From positions 62,001 through 126,000 of the forward strand of contig NZ_JAGYPM010000003.1 in assembly GCF_018343665.1 (NCBI RefSeq): 64,000 nt of DNA. The letters are read 5' to 3'. Below are positions 41,676 to 51,336 of the stretch, in pieces. The notes below the pieces were generated by a model that worked only from the letters and a program-made list of their open reading frames with translations, did no database searches and was not told where the DNA came from. Position 1 is the stretch's first letter, and every line of letters begins with the position of its first letter. The translations under genes and the position numbers were made by a program. The DNA is from Cytobacillus citreus. Lineage in GTDB: Bacteria > Bacillota > Bacilli > Bacillales > Cytobacillaceae.

Positions 41676-42161
41676 TTATTTTCTTTTATAGATTTCAAAT
41701 TCATAATCAAATGGATTCTTCTCATCCTTGAGACCTTTTTCCTTAGAAATAAGCTCCCAGTCTAAAAAATTTATCTCAGGAAAATATGTATCTCCTTCAA
41801 ATTGGTGATAAATTCGAGTTAAATATAATCGATCTGTAAATGGCAATACAAGCTTAAATATTTCAGCCCCGCCAATGACAAATATTTCATCTTCTCTTTG
41901 GTTACTAAATTTAATCAACTCTTCAATTGAATTTAGCACAGTACATCCTTCGCTTAAGAATGCTGGATTACGAGTTACAACAATATTCTCTCTCCCAGGA
42001 AGAGGGCGCCTGAGAGAATCCCATGTTTTTCTTCCCATTGCAATCGGTTGCCCCATTGTCGTTCTTTTAAAAAATTTTAAGTCTTCAGGAATATGCCAAG
42101 GAAGCTCGTTAATTCTGCCAATAACACGATTTTCATCCATTGCCCAAATAAGAGAAATCAT
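41676..42161 (-). CDS. dfrA: Dihydrofolate reductase
   Basis: 161 aa. [31 protein letters not shown] contains the Met20-type loop and catalytic Glu (WHIPEDLK); [14 protein letters not shown] and FVIGGAEIF (NADPH site) follow. It regenerates tetrahydrofolate after ThyA. The start overlaps the thyA stop by 4 nt, the usual thyA-dfrA operon. Nothing in the sequence suggests a resistant variant. Confidence 0.97.
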   Translation of the reverse strand: MISLIWAMDENRVIGRINELPWHIPEDLKFFKRTTMGQPIAMGRKTWDSLRRPLPGRENIVVTRNPAFLSEGCTVLNSIEELIKFSNQREDEIFVIGGAEIFKLVLPFTDRLYLTRIYHQFEGDTYFPEINFLDWELISKEKGLKDEKNPFDYEFEIYKRK

Positions 42162-42952
42162 ACGCTAACAACTCCTTTAATATGCGGATGGGGATCGTAG
42201 TTTTCTAAGGAGAAGTCCTCAAACTTAAAGCTGAAAATATCTTTTACTTCAGGATTTATCTTCAATATCGGCAATGAACGTGTATCACGGCTCAGCTGCA
42301 GCTTTATTTGTTCTAAATGATTAGTATATATATGTGTATCACCAAATGTATGGATAAATTCCCCAGGCTCTAAATCGCATACTTGAGCAATCATGAAAGT
42401 CAGCAATGCATATGAAGCAATATTAAATGGAACACCAAGGAATACATCCGCAGACCTTTGATAAAGCTGACAAGATAATTTTCCTTCTGCAACATAAAAT
42501 TGGAACATGCAGTGGCACGGTGGAAGCGCCATCTTCTCAATATCACCAACATTCCATGCATTTACAATCATTCTTCTTGAATCAGGATTCGTTTTCATTT
42601 GCTTGATTAAATCACTGATTTGATCAATTGTCTTTCCGTCAGCACCTGTCCATGATCTCCATTGATGTCCATATACAGGCCCTAAATTACCATCCTGATC
42701 GGCCCACTCATTCCAAATTCTTACTCCGTTATCTTGAAGGTATTTAACATTCGTATCACCTTGCAAAAACCATAGCAACTCATGAATGATTGATCGTAAA
42801 TGCAATTTCTTTGTTGTTAAAAGGGGAAAGCCCTTTTGCAGATCAAACCGCATTTGATATCCAAAAGTGCTTATCGTACCAGTTCCGGTTCTATCCTCTT
42901 TTTTTACCCCGTGTTCTAAAACATGCTCACATAGTTCTAAATATTGTTTCAT
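42158..42952 (-). CDS. thyA: Thymidylate synthase ThyA (264-aa class)
   Basis: 264 aa, the length of the E. coli/ThyB class. [18 protein letters not shown] (dUMP-phosphate Arg), catalytic Cys in [23 protein letters not shown] and the C-terminal [11 protein letters not shown] are present. It methylates dUMP to dTMP using methylene-tetrahydrofolate. First gene of the thyA-dfrA operon. In B. subtilis thyB-dfrA lies next to ypjQ/ypjP; here about 11 kb of Ter genes separate it from ypjP. Confidence 0.96.
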   Translation of the reverse strand: MKQYLELCEHVLEHGVKKEDRTGTGTISTFGYQMRFDLQKGFPLLTTKKLHLRSIIHELLWFLQGDTNVKYLQDNGVRIWNEWADQDGNLGPVYGHQWRSWTGADGKTIDQISDLIKQMKTNPDSRRMIVNAWNVGDIEKMALPPCHCMFQFYVAEGKLSCQLYQRSADVFLGVPFNIASYALLTFMIAQVCDLEPGEFIHTFGDTHIYTNHLEQIKLQLSRDTRSLPILKINPEVKDIFSFKFEDFSLENYDPHPHIKGVVSV

Positions 42953-43013
42953 ATTTTACACAACCTTTTCTTTTCAACATGGTTATTATTTTATCAAAGG
43001 AATCAGTTTTAGA

Positions 43014-43724
43014 CTAATTTAATTTTTTGATAAACTTGTATGTTTCAGGTGCTTTTTCTTTTAATAATCTCCGATCATTTCCGCCGAGAAAATACATGGC
43101 GAATGTTTCAGCAAAGTATTCTTCAGGAAATGAAAGGAAATAGTCATTATTCGGAAATAAAAGTGTTTTTTCTTTATTCCATACGGAAAGAAATTTTAGA
43201 TCGTACCTGATTCCATCATAAACGTAGCGGTCAATTGAATGTGCAAGCTCATGCAGCTCTAAATTGACAGAGCTGTGTCCTTTCCCCTTTTCACTGTTGC
43301 CGATCTTTACAAGAACTGTTTTAGATCCCCCTATGCCAGGTACATCATCCCAAGTCGTTCCGTTTTTATATCCCCTCGGAATAATTCCTGTAAGATCACT
43401 AGCAGTCGGATTATCAGTTAATTTACCTACAAATAATTTAAGCTTAATATTCTCTTTTTCAATTTTCTTTAAAAGTGAATAAGGTAAATTATCAATCCGT
43501 GAAATAATGTCTGCTGCCTCTAGCTCATCGAATGGCTCAGTCGGAAGAATGATGATATTCCCTAATAAGTTTGGTGAGTTTAGAACTAGTGATCGTTTGA
43601 GAAGGGACTTTCTAGCATAATCCTTAAGCATAATACCGTCAGTCTCAGCCTGTGAACTCCCCATTAATGGAAGAGAAATTAATAAGATGATTAAAAATGA
43701 CATCATTCTTCTCATCGTTTTCAC
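43014..43724 (-). CDS. Secreted metallopeptidase related to anthrax lethal factor / Pro-Pro endopeptidase
   Basis: 236 aa. Signal peptide (1-27, ..MGSSQAE). The gluzincin zinc motif is HELAH (NLELHELAHSIDRYVYDG, about residue 158), followed by a downstream Glu region FPEEYFAETFAMYFLG that supplies the third ligand, and the GGSKTVLVKIGNS strand. This matches the M34/ATLF-like domain and PPEP family of small secreted proteases. Substrate is likely a surface protein. Monocistronic, separated from thyA by 61 nt and possibly co-transcribed with it. Confidence 0.82.
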   Translation of the reverse strand: MKTMRRMMSFLIILLISLPLMGSSQAETDGIMLKDYARKSLLKRSLVLNSPNLLGNIIILPTEPFDELEAADIISRIDNLPYSLLKKIEKENIKLKLFVGKLTDNPTASDLTGIIPRGYKNGTTWDDVPGIGGSKTVLVKIGNSEKGKGHSSVNLELHELAHSIDRYVYDGIRYDLKFLSVWNKEKTLLFPNNDYFLSFPEEYFAETFAMYFLGGNDRRLLKEKAPETYKFIKKLN

Positions 43725-43862
43725 CTTTTCTGCAAATCTAAGATGCTTCTAATCTATGTTTTTTACCGAATAGAATTATTTTAGTATGATAGTTTACATA
43801 AATTATATCATAAGAGAAAATCTCAAAAAATGATTGCTTATTGGAAAAACTTAGAAATAAGA

Positions 43863-43895
43863 AAAGAGGCTCTGATATAATTTCAGAGCCTCTTT
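43863..43895 (-). terminator. Terminator of the yceG-telA-terD operon
   Basis: AAAGAGGCTCTGA-N7-TCAGAGCCTCTTT, 13 bp, just past the stop at 43909. Confidence 0.9.
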
Positions 43896-43908
43896 ATTGA
43901 TTGTTCAA

Positions 43909-44517
43909 TTAACTATATGAACGAACAACATCTGCTAATCCAGGAGCGGTTGTACCAGTTCCAATAGCGGCAAATTTCCAATCTCCACCATGGCGGTAAA
44001 TTTCTCCTGCAACTAAGCAAGTTTTGCCACTATAATCATCTGTTAAATTGAAATGTATTAATTCCTGGTTAGTTGCTGAATTAACAATACGAATGAAGGC
44101 ATTTTGTATCATACCGAAGTGCTGTTTTCTTTTCAAAGAATCATAAATATTTACAACGAAAACAAGCTTTTGAATTTGAGATGGTACTCGATTCAAGTCA
44201 ATTAGGATTTGCTCATCATCTCCGTCACCATCACCAGTTATGTTATCTCCAGTATGCTGTACACTGCCATCATTGCTCTTTAAATTTCCAAAATAGATGA
44301 CATCACTGTTATTTCTAATTTTTTCGTTTTCTCCAAGCATTAAAACAGAAGCATCACAGTCAACATTTTGGCCTCCACCGCCCCCAAATAATGACCCGAA
44401 TAATCCACCGCCTTTGCTTTGAACGGGATCCCAGCCAAGTCCAACCAAAATTTTCGATAAACCTGGATTTCCCTTAGTTAAATCAACACTTTGACCCTTT
44501 TGTAAATTTATTGCCAT
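43909..44517 (-). CDS. TerD family protein (stress, Ca-binding), copy 2
   Basis: 202 aa from the ATG at 44517 (MAINLQKGQSVDLTKGNPGLSK), behind GAGGTGA. TerD fold with Ca-binding acidic loops VDCDASVLML and TGDGDGDDEQILIDL, and a Gly-rich insert GGGLFGSLFGGGGG (about 39-52) absent from the other TerD (53568). The end is GEIYRHGGDWKFAAIGTG. Cytosolic or membrane-surface stress protein. Last gene of yceG-telA-terD. In B. subtilis three TerD genes (yceCDE) cluster; here one precedes terC and one follows telA. Confidence 0.93.
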   Translation of the reverse strand: MAINLQKGQSVDLTKGNPGLSKILVGLGWDPVQSKGGGLFGSLFGGGGGQNVDCDASVLMLGENEKIRNNSDVIYFGNLKSNDGSVQHTGDNITGDGDGDDEQILIDLNRVPSQIQKLVFVVNIYDSLKRKQHFGMIQNAFIRIVNSATNQELIHFNLTDDYSGKTCLVAGEIYRHGGDWKFAAIGTGTTAPGLADVVRSYS

Positions 44518-44568
44518 TATTTTCACCTCATCAATTTTTATATAAGAATTAAACAGGCAAAATTACCC

Positions 44569-45672
44569 TTAATTCTTTAATTTAATAAAATTGTCCTGCA
44601 GCTGTTCTAATCTTCTTGTACCCTCTTCACGTAAGCGTCTATTATCTTCTTCAATTGCTTTTGTTTCCTGCATTCCTTTAATAATGATATTCCAAGATTC
44701 TTCAATCGTTTCGATCTTAATACTAGGTCCTCCTGCAAGTCGAGCAATGTCAGCACTTTGTGAAGAAATATTTTGAGCATTGCGCAGTAGCATCTCATTT
44801 GTTCTTCTATCAAGCTCATTCATAGAGTCTGCAACAAGCTTTTGTCTTTTCGCAGCAACCGCTTGAATTAAACCGTTTTTAAAGATAGGGATTGTTGTGA
44901 CAAAAGCTGAATTGATTTTCCCAATTAGCTTTGTATTCCCTCTTTGTAAAAGTCGAATTTGCGGTGCAGTTTGTAAAGACACCATCTTTGCCATTTCAAG
45001 ATCGTATACTCTTTGCTCTAATAAATCAATTGCATTTTTTAGTGTATCGAGCTGCATAGAAGCCATTTGATCTCCTGATGCAGTGCGAGCTTCAAGCTGT
45101 GGAAGCTGATTTTCCTTTAATTCATCAACCTTCATTTGTCCTGCAACAGCATATTTTTCAAGCGTTAAATAATATTGATAGTTTTGCTCGTACATTTGAT
45201 CAAGCATTGTTGTAGAGTCGACCATCTCATTTTGATACTTTGATATTTCGACATAGACTTTATCAATTTCCATTCCCATTGTTTGGTATTTTCCAAACAG
45301 TTTATCAACTAGCTTCTCCCCTTTTTTGAAGATCTTTCCAAAAAATCCGCTAGATGTCTTTTCAAAATCTTTTTTATCAAACTTATCCATGATCTTACCA
45401 AGTTGCTTTAATAGTTCTCCCGAATCTTCTACTTTTGTAGCTCTCATATTGCCTAAAATTTGATCAGAGAAACGGGAAATTTGTGTAGCTGGCTCTTTCC
45501 CAAATTCTAGAATTTGAATTTGGTCTCTTTCATCTATAGAACGTGCTAAATTCTGCACTTCCGCATCATTACGAAGTGCTAATTTTATTTCTGATGCTGT
45601 TGCTTCAGTAAGCTTTTCATCCTGCGTTTTATTCAAGGTCAGTTCTAGATTGGACTGTTGCATTTGATCCAT
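44569..45672 (-). CDS. yceH: TelA/YceH toxic-anion resistance protein
   Basis: 367 aa, almost entirely helical and rich in coiled coil. TelA family blocks: FGKEPATQISRFSDQIL, FGKIFKKGEKLVDKLFGKYQTMG, LPQLEARTASGDQMASMQLDTL, TAPQIRLLQRGNTKLIGKINSAFVTTIPIFKNGLIQAVAAKRQ. It is needed for tellurite or toxin tolerance in Ter systems, probably through scaffolding at the membrane. The start lies 4 nt after yceG and its SD is inside the yceG end. Confidence 0.93.
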   Translation of the reverse strand: MDQMQQSNLELTLNKTQDEKLTEATASEIKLALRNDAEVQNLARSIDERDQIQILEFGKEPATQISRFSDQILGNMRATKVEDSGELLKQLGKIMDKFDKKDFEKTSSGFFGKIFKKGEKLVDKLFGKYQTMGMEIDKVYVEISKYQNEMVDSTTMLDQMYEQNYQYYLTLEKYAVAGQMKVDELKENQLPQLEARTASGDQMASMQLDTLKNAIDLLEQRVYDLEMAKMVSLQTAPQIRLLQRGNTKLIGKINSAFVTTIPIFKNGLIQAVAAKRQKLVADSMNELDRRTNEMLLRNAQNISSQSADIARLAGGPSIKIETIEESWNIIIKGMQETKAIEEDNRRLREEGTRRLEQLQDNFIKLKN

Positions 45673-45676
45673 AGAT

Positions 45677-47314
45677 TTATTCGCCCCTTAAATTTTTGAT
45701 AATCCCTTTAACCTTTTTAAGTAAAGATGGTTCCTTAAGTTCCTGTTCAAAAACAACATCTTCAAGCCAATGTACATCATATACTCCTTCATCAATGAAG
45801 TTTTCTAGATCGTTATGGCCGGATGGATTGTATAAAACAATGTCAATTCCAAATTGATTTAATAATAACAGAAGAGCAGCATCTGTTCTTGTCATAGTTC
45901 CATTCAATTCATTATTATAGAGAATTAGCTTTGGCACATCTTGAGAATAGTCAAACTTTTGCATAAATTGCAAGACACTTGCAGGTATTTGCATGCCTTG
46001 AGCAAAAAGATAAGATTTTATCTCTTCTATATTTTCATGATGAGCAGGCTTTAAATATGGTTTTGCACAAATATTTCGAATAGCAGTAGCTATGCCATTT
46101 TGAAGACCAGTCGGCAAATGCTGATATTTCCAATAATGTGCACTCACCATTTTTTGTGGATCTAATAGTCCATCCTTTCCAAGAGCATTCCGATAATGAA
46201 AACGAAAATCATTATTTACAATATTTGTGAAAGGAAATCTCTTGATTAAAAGACTATACTCATTTTCACTAATGAATTGTAAGCGATCCCAATACTCTTT
46301 CCGATTTTTACTTACCCCATGGATTTTCGCAAAAATCGAAGGGATTTTTACTTGTCCGTTTTTCACTTCAAAATTTGGACGAATCATAGCCTTTTCTTTG
46401 ATCAGAATGAAGAGCTCATCATAGGTTGTTTTAAGTGTGACTGATATTGGTGTATAGTCCCGAAGCTGCCATGGCTTATAAAGACCGGAACCTTCTTGGT
46501 TTAATATAGACTCTATTTCTCTTGATGCCTTGTATGCAACCGTTGCCGATCTTCTTCTCTTTTCTATTGGAAAGGATTCAGCCTGTTTCCGCTCAGGATA
46601 GCTGTAAACAAATACACCTATCTGATTTCCTCCAATACTTGAGAGCATATCGTCGCCTGATGGCGAAAAATAAATAATATCGCAGCCAAGTTCTATTAAA
46701 AAATATAGGAAATATTCCTGGCTTTTGTTAGAATCTCCATACCATAAAAATTTTGGCATAGACTGCTCTGGATTAACCATATTCCAATTATCACCAATAT
46801 GGTTAAATGACCATTTCACTATATCCACAAGAATTCTTCGTAGCTCATTACTTTTTAACCCTTCTACCTCATTAGATGAAAATTGCTGCAGCATAGAGAT
46901 CATTGCTTCCCTAACCTTTCTATGCATGGAGGGGTTCTTTGATTTTAACAGAAGCTGTTCTCCATCTAGAAATGCAACAAAACGGTTAATGGATAATGTC
47001 TGCTCTCGATTAATATTTAGCACCTTTTGAATACCTTGAAAATGGTGGTTATCAATTTTTTTGTCCAGTGAATCATCACTAATCAAAATAAGTCCTGTCT
47101 GTTCAGTATGAATCAAATCATATAAGCGGTTATAATACTCGTCCTCATCTAGAGATATACCTAAGAAACAAGCAATAACCTGAGAGATATGAATTGAATC
47201 TTGTTCAATAATAAATTGCGGTCGTTCCTTCATTGGCTTTTGCAATGTACTAAGCCAGTTTTCATATGTAATGGGCAAAATTTGTGTTTTTATTTGGCTA
47301 TAAGAGTGATTCAT
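45677..47314 (-). CDS. yceG: YceG-like Ter-locus protein
   Basis: 545 aa from the ATG at 47314 (MNHSYSQIKTQILPITYENW); the frame extends 45 codons further but without SD. Domains are not named beyond the YceG family: FIIEQDSIHISQVIACFLGISLDEDEYY, RLYDLIHTEQTGLILI, EYFLYFLIELGCDIIYFSPSGDDML and SVTLKTTYDELFILIKEKAMIRPNFEV. In Bacillus it always stands between terC and telA. It carries two similar motifs, IIYFSPSGDD and IVLYNPSGHNDLE, suggesting an internal duplication. First gene of its operon here. Confidence 0.85.
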   Translation of the reverse strand: MNHSYSQIKTQILPITYENWLSTLQKPMKERPQFIIEQDSIHISQVIACFLGISLDEDEYYNRLYDLIHTEQTGLILISDDSLDKKIDNHHFQGIQKVLNINREQTLSINRFVAFLDGEQLLLKSKNPSMHRKVREAMISMLQQFSSNEVEGLKSNELRRILVDIVKWSFNHIGDNWNMVNPEQSMPKFLWYGDSNKSQEYFLYFLIELGCDIIYFSPSGDDMLSSIGGNQIGVFVYSYPERKQAESFPIEKRRRSATVAYKASREIESILNQEGSGLYKPWQLRDYTPISVTLKTTYDELFILIKEKAMIRPNFEVKNGQVKIPSIFAKIHGVSKNRKEYWDRLQFISENEYSLLIKRFPFTNIVNNDFRFHYRNALGKDGLLDPQKMVSAHYWKYQHLPTGLQNGIATAIRNICAKPYLKPAHHENIEEIKSYLFAQGMQIPASVLQFMQKFDYSQDVPKLILYNNELNGTMTRTDAALLLLLNQFGIDIVLYNPSGHNDLENFIDEGVYDVHWLEDVVFEQELKEPSLLKKVKGIIKNLRGE

Positions 47315-47800
47315 TATATAATCCCTTCCCCTCTGCGAGCGAAAGATGGTAATTAGAGCATAAGTGCCTAGAAACAAATCAAATAACAAATTGTTACTGC
47401 GAAGACTTTTCGATTGAGTTTTTATTTTTGTTCCATCTCGATAAACCATAAGACGATCTTATGAATACGAGGTGGCAGACGCTAAAGCTAATCATAGATA
47501 AACATTCCGTGAAGTTATCCACAAGAAGCAACTTAATCATTTCCTATACGAGGAAAAAAAGCGAATAATAGTCTCCTCAAGCAGAAAAAAAATTTTTTAT
47601 GTAAAGTTATTACCATCATACCATAAATGAAGTAGTTTTCTAAAACGATTCCTTCAACATTACGAAATAATTATGAAAAAAGATTCATGAATATTTGAAA
47701 TTATATTGTAGGTTCTTAAATTTTATCTATATTTTCACTATTCACCTTTATTCTTGTCCTTGCATAAGTTTAAGTATTCTTTATAAAAAGGTGAGATACT
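47315..47800. other. Intergenic region between yceG and the 79-aa gene
   Basis: About 485 bp, AT-rich. It holds the divergent promoters of yceG (minus) and the 79-aa membrane protein gene (plus; TTGCAT-16-TATAAA just before 47801). No ORF with SD and no repeat copies seen. Confidence 0.5.
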
Positions 47801-48040
47801 ATGAGATTGCTTTTTAGAAAATCAAAATATCAATTAAATGATTCGGACTTAGAGACAGTAGAGGAAGTATTAAGGTCAGGATATTTTGTATTCATTGATT
47901 TATTTTTTTGGTCTCTCTTCATTACTTTAATAACCATCTCACACCATTTTTCAATTTTGTGGGGAATCCTTATTTTCATTAGCTCATATTTCTTTGGTGG
48001 AGGATTGTTTTTCTGTTTGAGAAAATGGCTGGGAGATTAG
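47801..48040 (+). CDS. Two-TM membrane protein embedded in the Ter locus, 79 aa
   Basis: The ATG follows AAAAAGGTGAG. The N-terminus is cytoplasmic (MRLLFRKSKYQLNDSDLETVEEVLRSG), then two TM helices (about 28-48 and 52-72) and the end LRKWLGD. It is the only plus-strand gene in the Ter locus, divergent from yceG and convergent with the HAD gene, with a 4-nt 3' overlap. Not recognised. It might be a membrane accessory of the Ter system, or unrelated. Confidence 0.65.
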   Translation: MRLLFRKSKYQLNDSDLETVEEVLRSGYFVFIDLFFWSLFITLITISHHFSILWGILIFISSYFFGGGLFFCLRKWLGD

Positions 48041-48846
48041 CTGGAAAAAATCCTATTTTTTGTAATTTTTGTTATTTCTGTAAGGATTTCCTCTCCAGCC
48101 TTTACTCCCCACTTTTTTGTATATATATAATGCTTGTTAAAGCGATCGTTTTTAGCTAATTCTCCATGTGAAGGAACAAATGAATAATCACATTGCCTTA
48201 AAAAATCATTATCAAGCAGTGAGTCTCCCGCTCCAAAGGCAGTATTTATGCCTTCTCTCACTTTGATAAACTTTACTGCTTCTCCCTTACAAATAGGTAT
48301 TGGCATGAAATACAGCTTTCTCCCTTGTATCGATACCCTCCATCCATAATTGGATGCCATTTTCTTTATACTTTTTACCGTATCCAAGTCTAGCCCTTCA
48401 TCAAGAAGGTAGTAAAAGAATAGATTATCAGCTTTTTTTATATGTCCTTGTATATTGTAGTTCATTATTGCTGCAGTCATTTCTGTAAGACTAGCACACT
48501 CGATTTCTAGACGTTTTCGGACATGTTGATTCCATTCCAGAAGAGGTTCACCATTATGAAAAATATTCGCGCCGTTTGAAGTTACAGCATATGCTAATGG
48601 AATCGTTTCTGTGAAAATATGAATTCGATTAAATTGAACAAAAGTTCTTGTCGTTACTGGTACAAACAACATTTTTTTAGTAATTTCAAGTAAAGATTCA
48701 TAGGATTTTTTCGACATAAAAGCAACATCCCGATCGTCTTTCCTTTCAACACCAATTAAATCATCCTTTTCAATTTGTTTAAATTCTATTAATGCCCTTT
48801 CTGAATAAATGAGTGTGCGGTCTAGATCTGAAGCAAACATTAGCAT
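48037..48846 (-). CDS. HAD-superfamily phosphatase of the Ter biosynthetic module
   Basis: 269 aa. HAD motif I ASDLDRTLIYS (nucleophile Asp), motif II TTRTF, Lys near KGEAVKFI and motif IV GAGDSLLDNDFL. The cap insert places it near sucrose-phosphatase/Cof types. In Ter modules such a HAD is proposed to dephosphorylate the product made by the aldolase and phosphoribosyltransferases. It overlaps the upstream gene by 7 nt and ends the four-gene operon. Confidence 0.87.
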   Translation of the reverse strand: MLMFASDLDRTLIYSERALIEFKQIEKDDLIGVERKDDRDVAFMSKKSYESLLEITKKMLFVPVTTRTFVQFNRIHIFTETIPLAYAVTSNGANIFHNGEPLLEWNQHVRKRLEIECASLTEMTAAIMNYNIQGHIKKADNLFFYYLLDEGLDLDTVKSIKKMASNYGWRVSIQGRKLYFMPIPICKGEAVKFIKVREGINTAFGAGDSLLDNDFLRQCDYSFVPSHGELAKNDRFNKHYIYTKKWGVKAGEEILTEITKITKNRIFSS

Positions 48847-49961
48847 TGATTTTTTCCAACCTTTTTAATTAGTCCACAACAAGTATAGCTCATATTTGGA
48901 TAATGGATAATTTCAACATTTCGTTCCTTCGCAAGCATTATAATATGTCTGACATATGGGCTTTCAGGATCTTTCATAAGAATTCTCCAAGGCACTCTCC
49001 TTAGTAACACTCTTGTCGTTTCTCCTACACCTGGCTTAATATAATGAGTCGTTTCAATATTAAATTCAGCTTGAATATTTAGCACTTCCTGCATTCCTTT
49101 GAAGGTTGCCTCTTCATGAAGATTGATTTTCGAAAATGCCTCTTTTGATGCTTCATTTATGATAAATGGAAATTCCTTCGTGATGATATCTAAGAATTCA
49201 TTAGATACATCTGCACTTTTTAATTCTTTATAATATTTAGCACCATGAAAATCATCCGGTCCAATTAGTTCTTTATTTAAAACAGTCCTACTTACTAAGC
49301 CAGATACGGTTGAATTTAAGCAAGCACTCGGAATTATAAAGTCCTCCCTCGTCCCGTATAAACTCGTACAATGCCCAGGATCTGCTAGTACAGCAAGTGT
49401 ATCATCAAGCATTATTCCATACCTCTCATGAAAACGATGACAAGCTTTTGTTAATTCAATTGAAATAGCTCCTTTACCAGTCCAACCATCTACGAACTGA
49501 ATCTTTTTACCAGGATGTTGCTTCAATATATAATGGATTGCATTTTCATCCAGTCCTTTGTCTCGGATAATGGATACACTATAATGCGGTAAATCCACAT
49601 GGTAACGTGTTGTTATATAGCGTTTGATTAAAATCCCAACCGGTGTTCCTGCTCGAGCTAATGATACAAGTACAGCATCTTCGCCCTTATTTTGAAAAAT
49701 TTGTTCGGATACAATTCCAGTACATAAAGCCACTTTTTGCTTATATTCTTTTAGAGTTTCTTGGAATAATTGCATATATTGGTCTGGTGGCAGATATTCT
49801 ATTGGCAATGATTCACTATAATGCTGGCCAGACTGAATTTGCTTTTCTCGATTATCAATCGTACCCTCTAATTGAAAATTACTTAAATCCTTTAAGAGAA
49901 ATATGACATCCCTCTTCGCATATGATCCGAAAATTTCCATTTCATCTATACAATCATTCAT
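48840..49961 (-). CDS. StiP-like / PRTase_1 protein of the Ter module
   Basis: 373 aa. The phosphoribosyltransferase-like N-domain (about 60-220) shows VALCTGIVSEQIFQ, VLVSLARAGTPVGILIKRY, YSVSIIRDKGLDENAI and KIQFVDGWTGKGAISIEL (degenerate PRPP loop). The C-terminus GVGETTRVLLRRVPWRILM and a final CysCys (MSYTCCGLIKK) resemble the family annotated cysteine protease StiP. Catalysis is unproven; both a transferase and a thiol enzyme are possible. The start overlaps the upstream PRTase gene by 8 nt. Confidence 0.82.
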   Translation of the reverse strand: MNDCIDEMEIFGSYAKRDVIFLLKDLSNFQLEGTIDNREKQIQSGQHYSESLPIEYLPPDQYMQLFQETLKEYKQKVALCTGIVSEQIFQNKGEDAVLVSLARAGTPVGILIKRYITTRYHVDLPHYSVSIIRDKGLDENAIHYILKQHPGKKIQFVDGWTGKGAISIELTKACHRFHERYGIMLDDTLAVLADPGHCTSLYGTREDFIIPSACLNSTVSGLVSRTVLNKELIGPDDFHGAKYYKELKSADVSNEFLDIITKEFPFIINEASKEAFSKINLHEEATFKGMQEVLNIQAEFNIETTHYIKPGVGETTRVLLRRVPWRILMKDPESPYVRHIIMLAKERNVEIIHYPNMSYTCCGLIKKVGKNQC

Positions 49962-51336
49962 CTACTAAGCCTCCATTAAAGAATACTATTTTGATATCTT
50001 TAATGAATGATCTCTTCAATTCGTTAAGTAATGGACTAAGGTCTTGTTCAGTAACTACTCTTTCAAAGAAAATAAATAGGTCATCATATCTATACGGAGG
50101 AATATTATAAACGTATTGATCAATTTCCCAATCATCTGGATTGGGAAAAGAAAGACCATATCTTGCTCCGTAATGATCATGATTGTCGACATAAATTGGA
50201 CTTCTTGTAGTCGACTGATAACAAACCCCACTACCCATATAAGAAGAGATCTTCATAGGAATATACATGAATTCACCTGTTCCGAGACAGAGAGTGTTCC
50301 TTCCATTTCTCAAATCTGCTAAATAAGCACCCATTTTCTTAGTTGACTGGTTCAATTTAGAGTTGGATATTGAATTTATCCCAAATCTACCAGTCTCTTT
50401 TAAGTATGGGACATGTCTTACTTTACCTTCCCATGATTTTGACGAAAAGTTCATTAGTGTTAATTGCTCTGGGAAAACTTCATCAATAAAAATCGTAGAA
50501 ATAGTTTGGGAGGCTTGAGGAACTACCGTTGGAGCAGCCTGATATTTAATATTAGGAGAACCCGATGCGTTCATCCTCCCTTTTAGGAGATTAACTGATT
50601 GTATTGTTATCCCAAGCTCCCTTTCAAGATCTTTAAACTCTTCAAGATTTTCCTCGGAACGCCAATCTAGTATAGAAACTACCGTATACATATCTCTCGG
50701 AAATCTCTTCTGAATTGAACGAATAATATTGATTGTCGTTTTTCCTGTCGTCATTTCATCATCTACTAGAATTACCTCTCTATTATTATTTAGGAGAGCT
50801 TCATCTACATAGCACCGGTGTGAAGTAGCATGGGAATGTTCTTCCTCAAATGTAATAACAGGCTCAAGTCCTACAATCTGTTCTCTTGTTGTATGAAAGT
50901 AATCAGCATTATGAAAACTTTGATAAAAAGCGTGTCCAAGAGCAGTAGCTGTTTCTGCAAATCCGATAATAACTGGGTTGATCTGTTTATTTATGAACGG
51001 TTCTTCACAGTAGGAGTCTTCTATTTCGTTCATGAACGCGGAGACCATTTCATTCCTTAGACTAGAATGCTCGCCTTTAACAATTTCTAAATATCGGTTT
51101 GCCAACAGCGCTCCAATCAAAATACCCGTTTTCGGGTCAATCGGAATGTGTTTACCTAATATTTTACTTACAAATAAAAATGATCTTTTCTTATTAATTC
51201 TTGCCGCCATCTCAAATAATTGATCTATTGGCAAATTATAGGGATTTTCTAATATTTCTATATCAACCCTTAATTGGTTGAGGATTGGAAGCATATACTT
51301 CGTTGGTGAGCAAGTCGATGTATGTATAGTCTTCAT
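49954..51336 (-). CDS. Phosphoribosyltransferase-TRSP fusion protein of the Ter module
   Basis: 460 aa. N-terminal PRTase_2-type domain (about 60-230) with PVIIGFAETATALGHAFYQ and the PRPP loop REVILVDDEMTTGKTTINII. The C-terminal TRSP-type domain (about 285-455) has GRFGINSISNSK, LCLGTGEFMYIPMKIS, YQSTTRSPIYVDNHDHYGARYG and NIPPYRYDDLFIFFE. It is probably the enzyme that attaches ribose-phosphate to the module's base-like product. The start at 51336 has a GGGGTG SD and lies inside the aldolase gene, giving a 74-nt overlap, unusually long. Confidence 0.87.
   Translation of the reverse strand: MKTIHTSTCSPTKYMLPILNQLRVDIEILENPYNLPIDQLFEMAARINKKRSFLFVSKILGKHIPIDPKTGILIGALLANRYLEIVKGEHSSLRNEMVSAFMNEIEDSYCEEPFINKQINPVIIGFAETATALGHAFYQSFHNADYFHTTREQIVGLEPVITFEEEHSHATSHRCYVDEALLNNNREVILVDDEMTTGKTTINIIRSIQKRFPRDMYTVVSILDWRSEENLEEFKDLERELGITIQSVNLLKGRMNASGSPNIKYQAAPTVVPQASQTISTIFIDEVFPEQLTLMNFSSKSWEGKVRHVPYLKETGRFGINSISNSKLNQSTKKMGAYLADLRNGRNTLCLGTGEFMYIPMKISSYMGSGVCYQSTTRSPIYVDNHDHYGARYGLSFPNPDDWEIDQYVYNIPPYRYDDLFIFFERVVTEQDLSPLLNELKRSFIKDIKIVFFNGGLVDE

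Noticed and set aside
45677..47449. Longer form of YceG starting at 47449
   Set aside because: No SD at 47449, and the first 45 residues do not look like family sequence; the ATG at 47314 gives the usual length.
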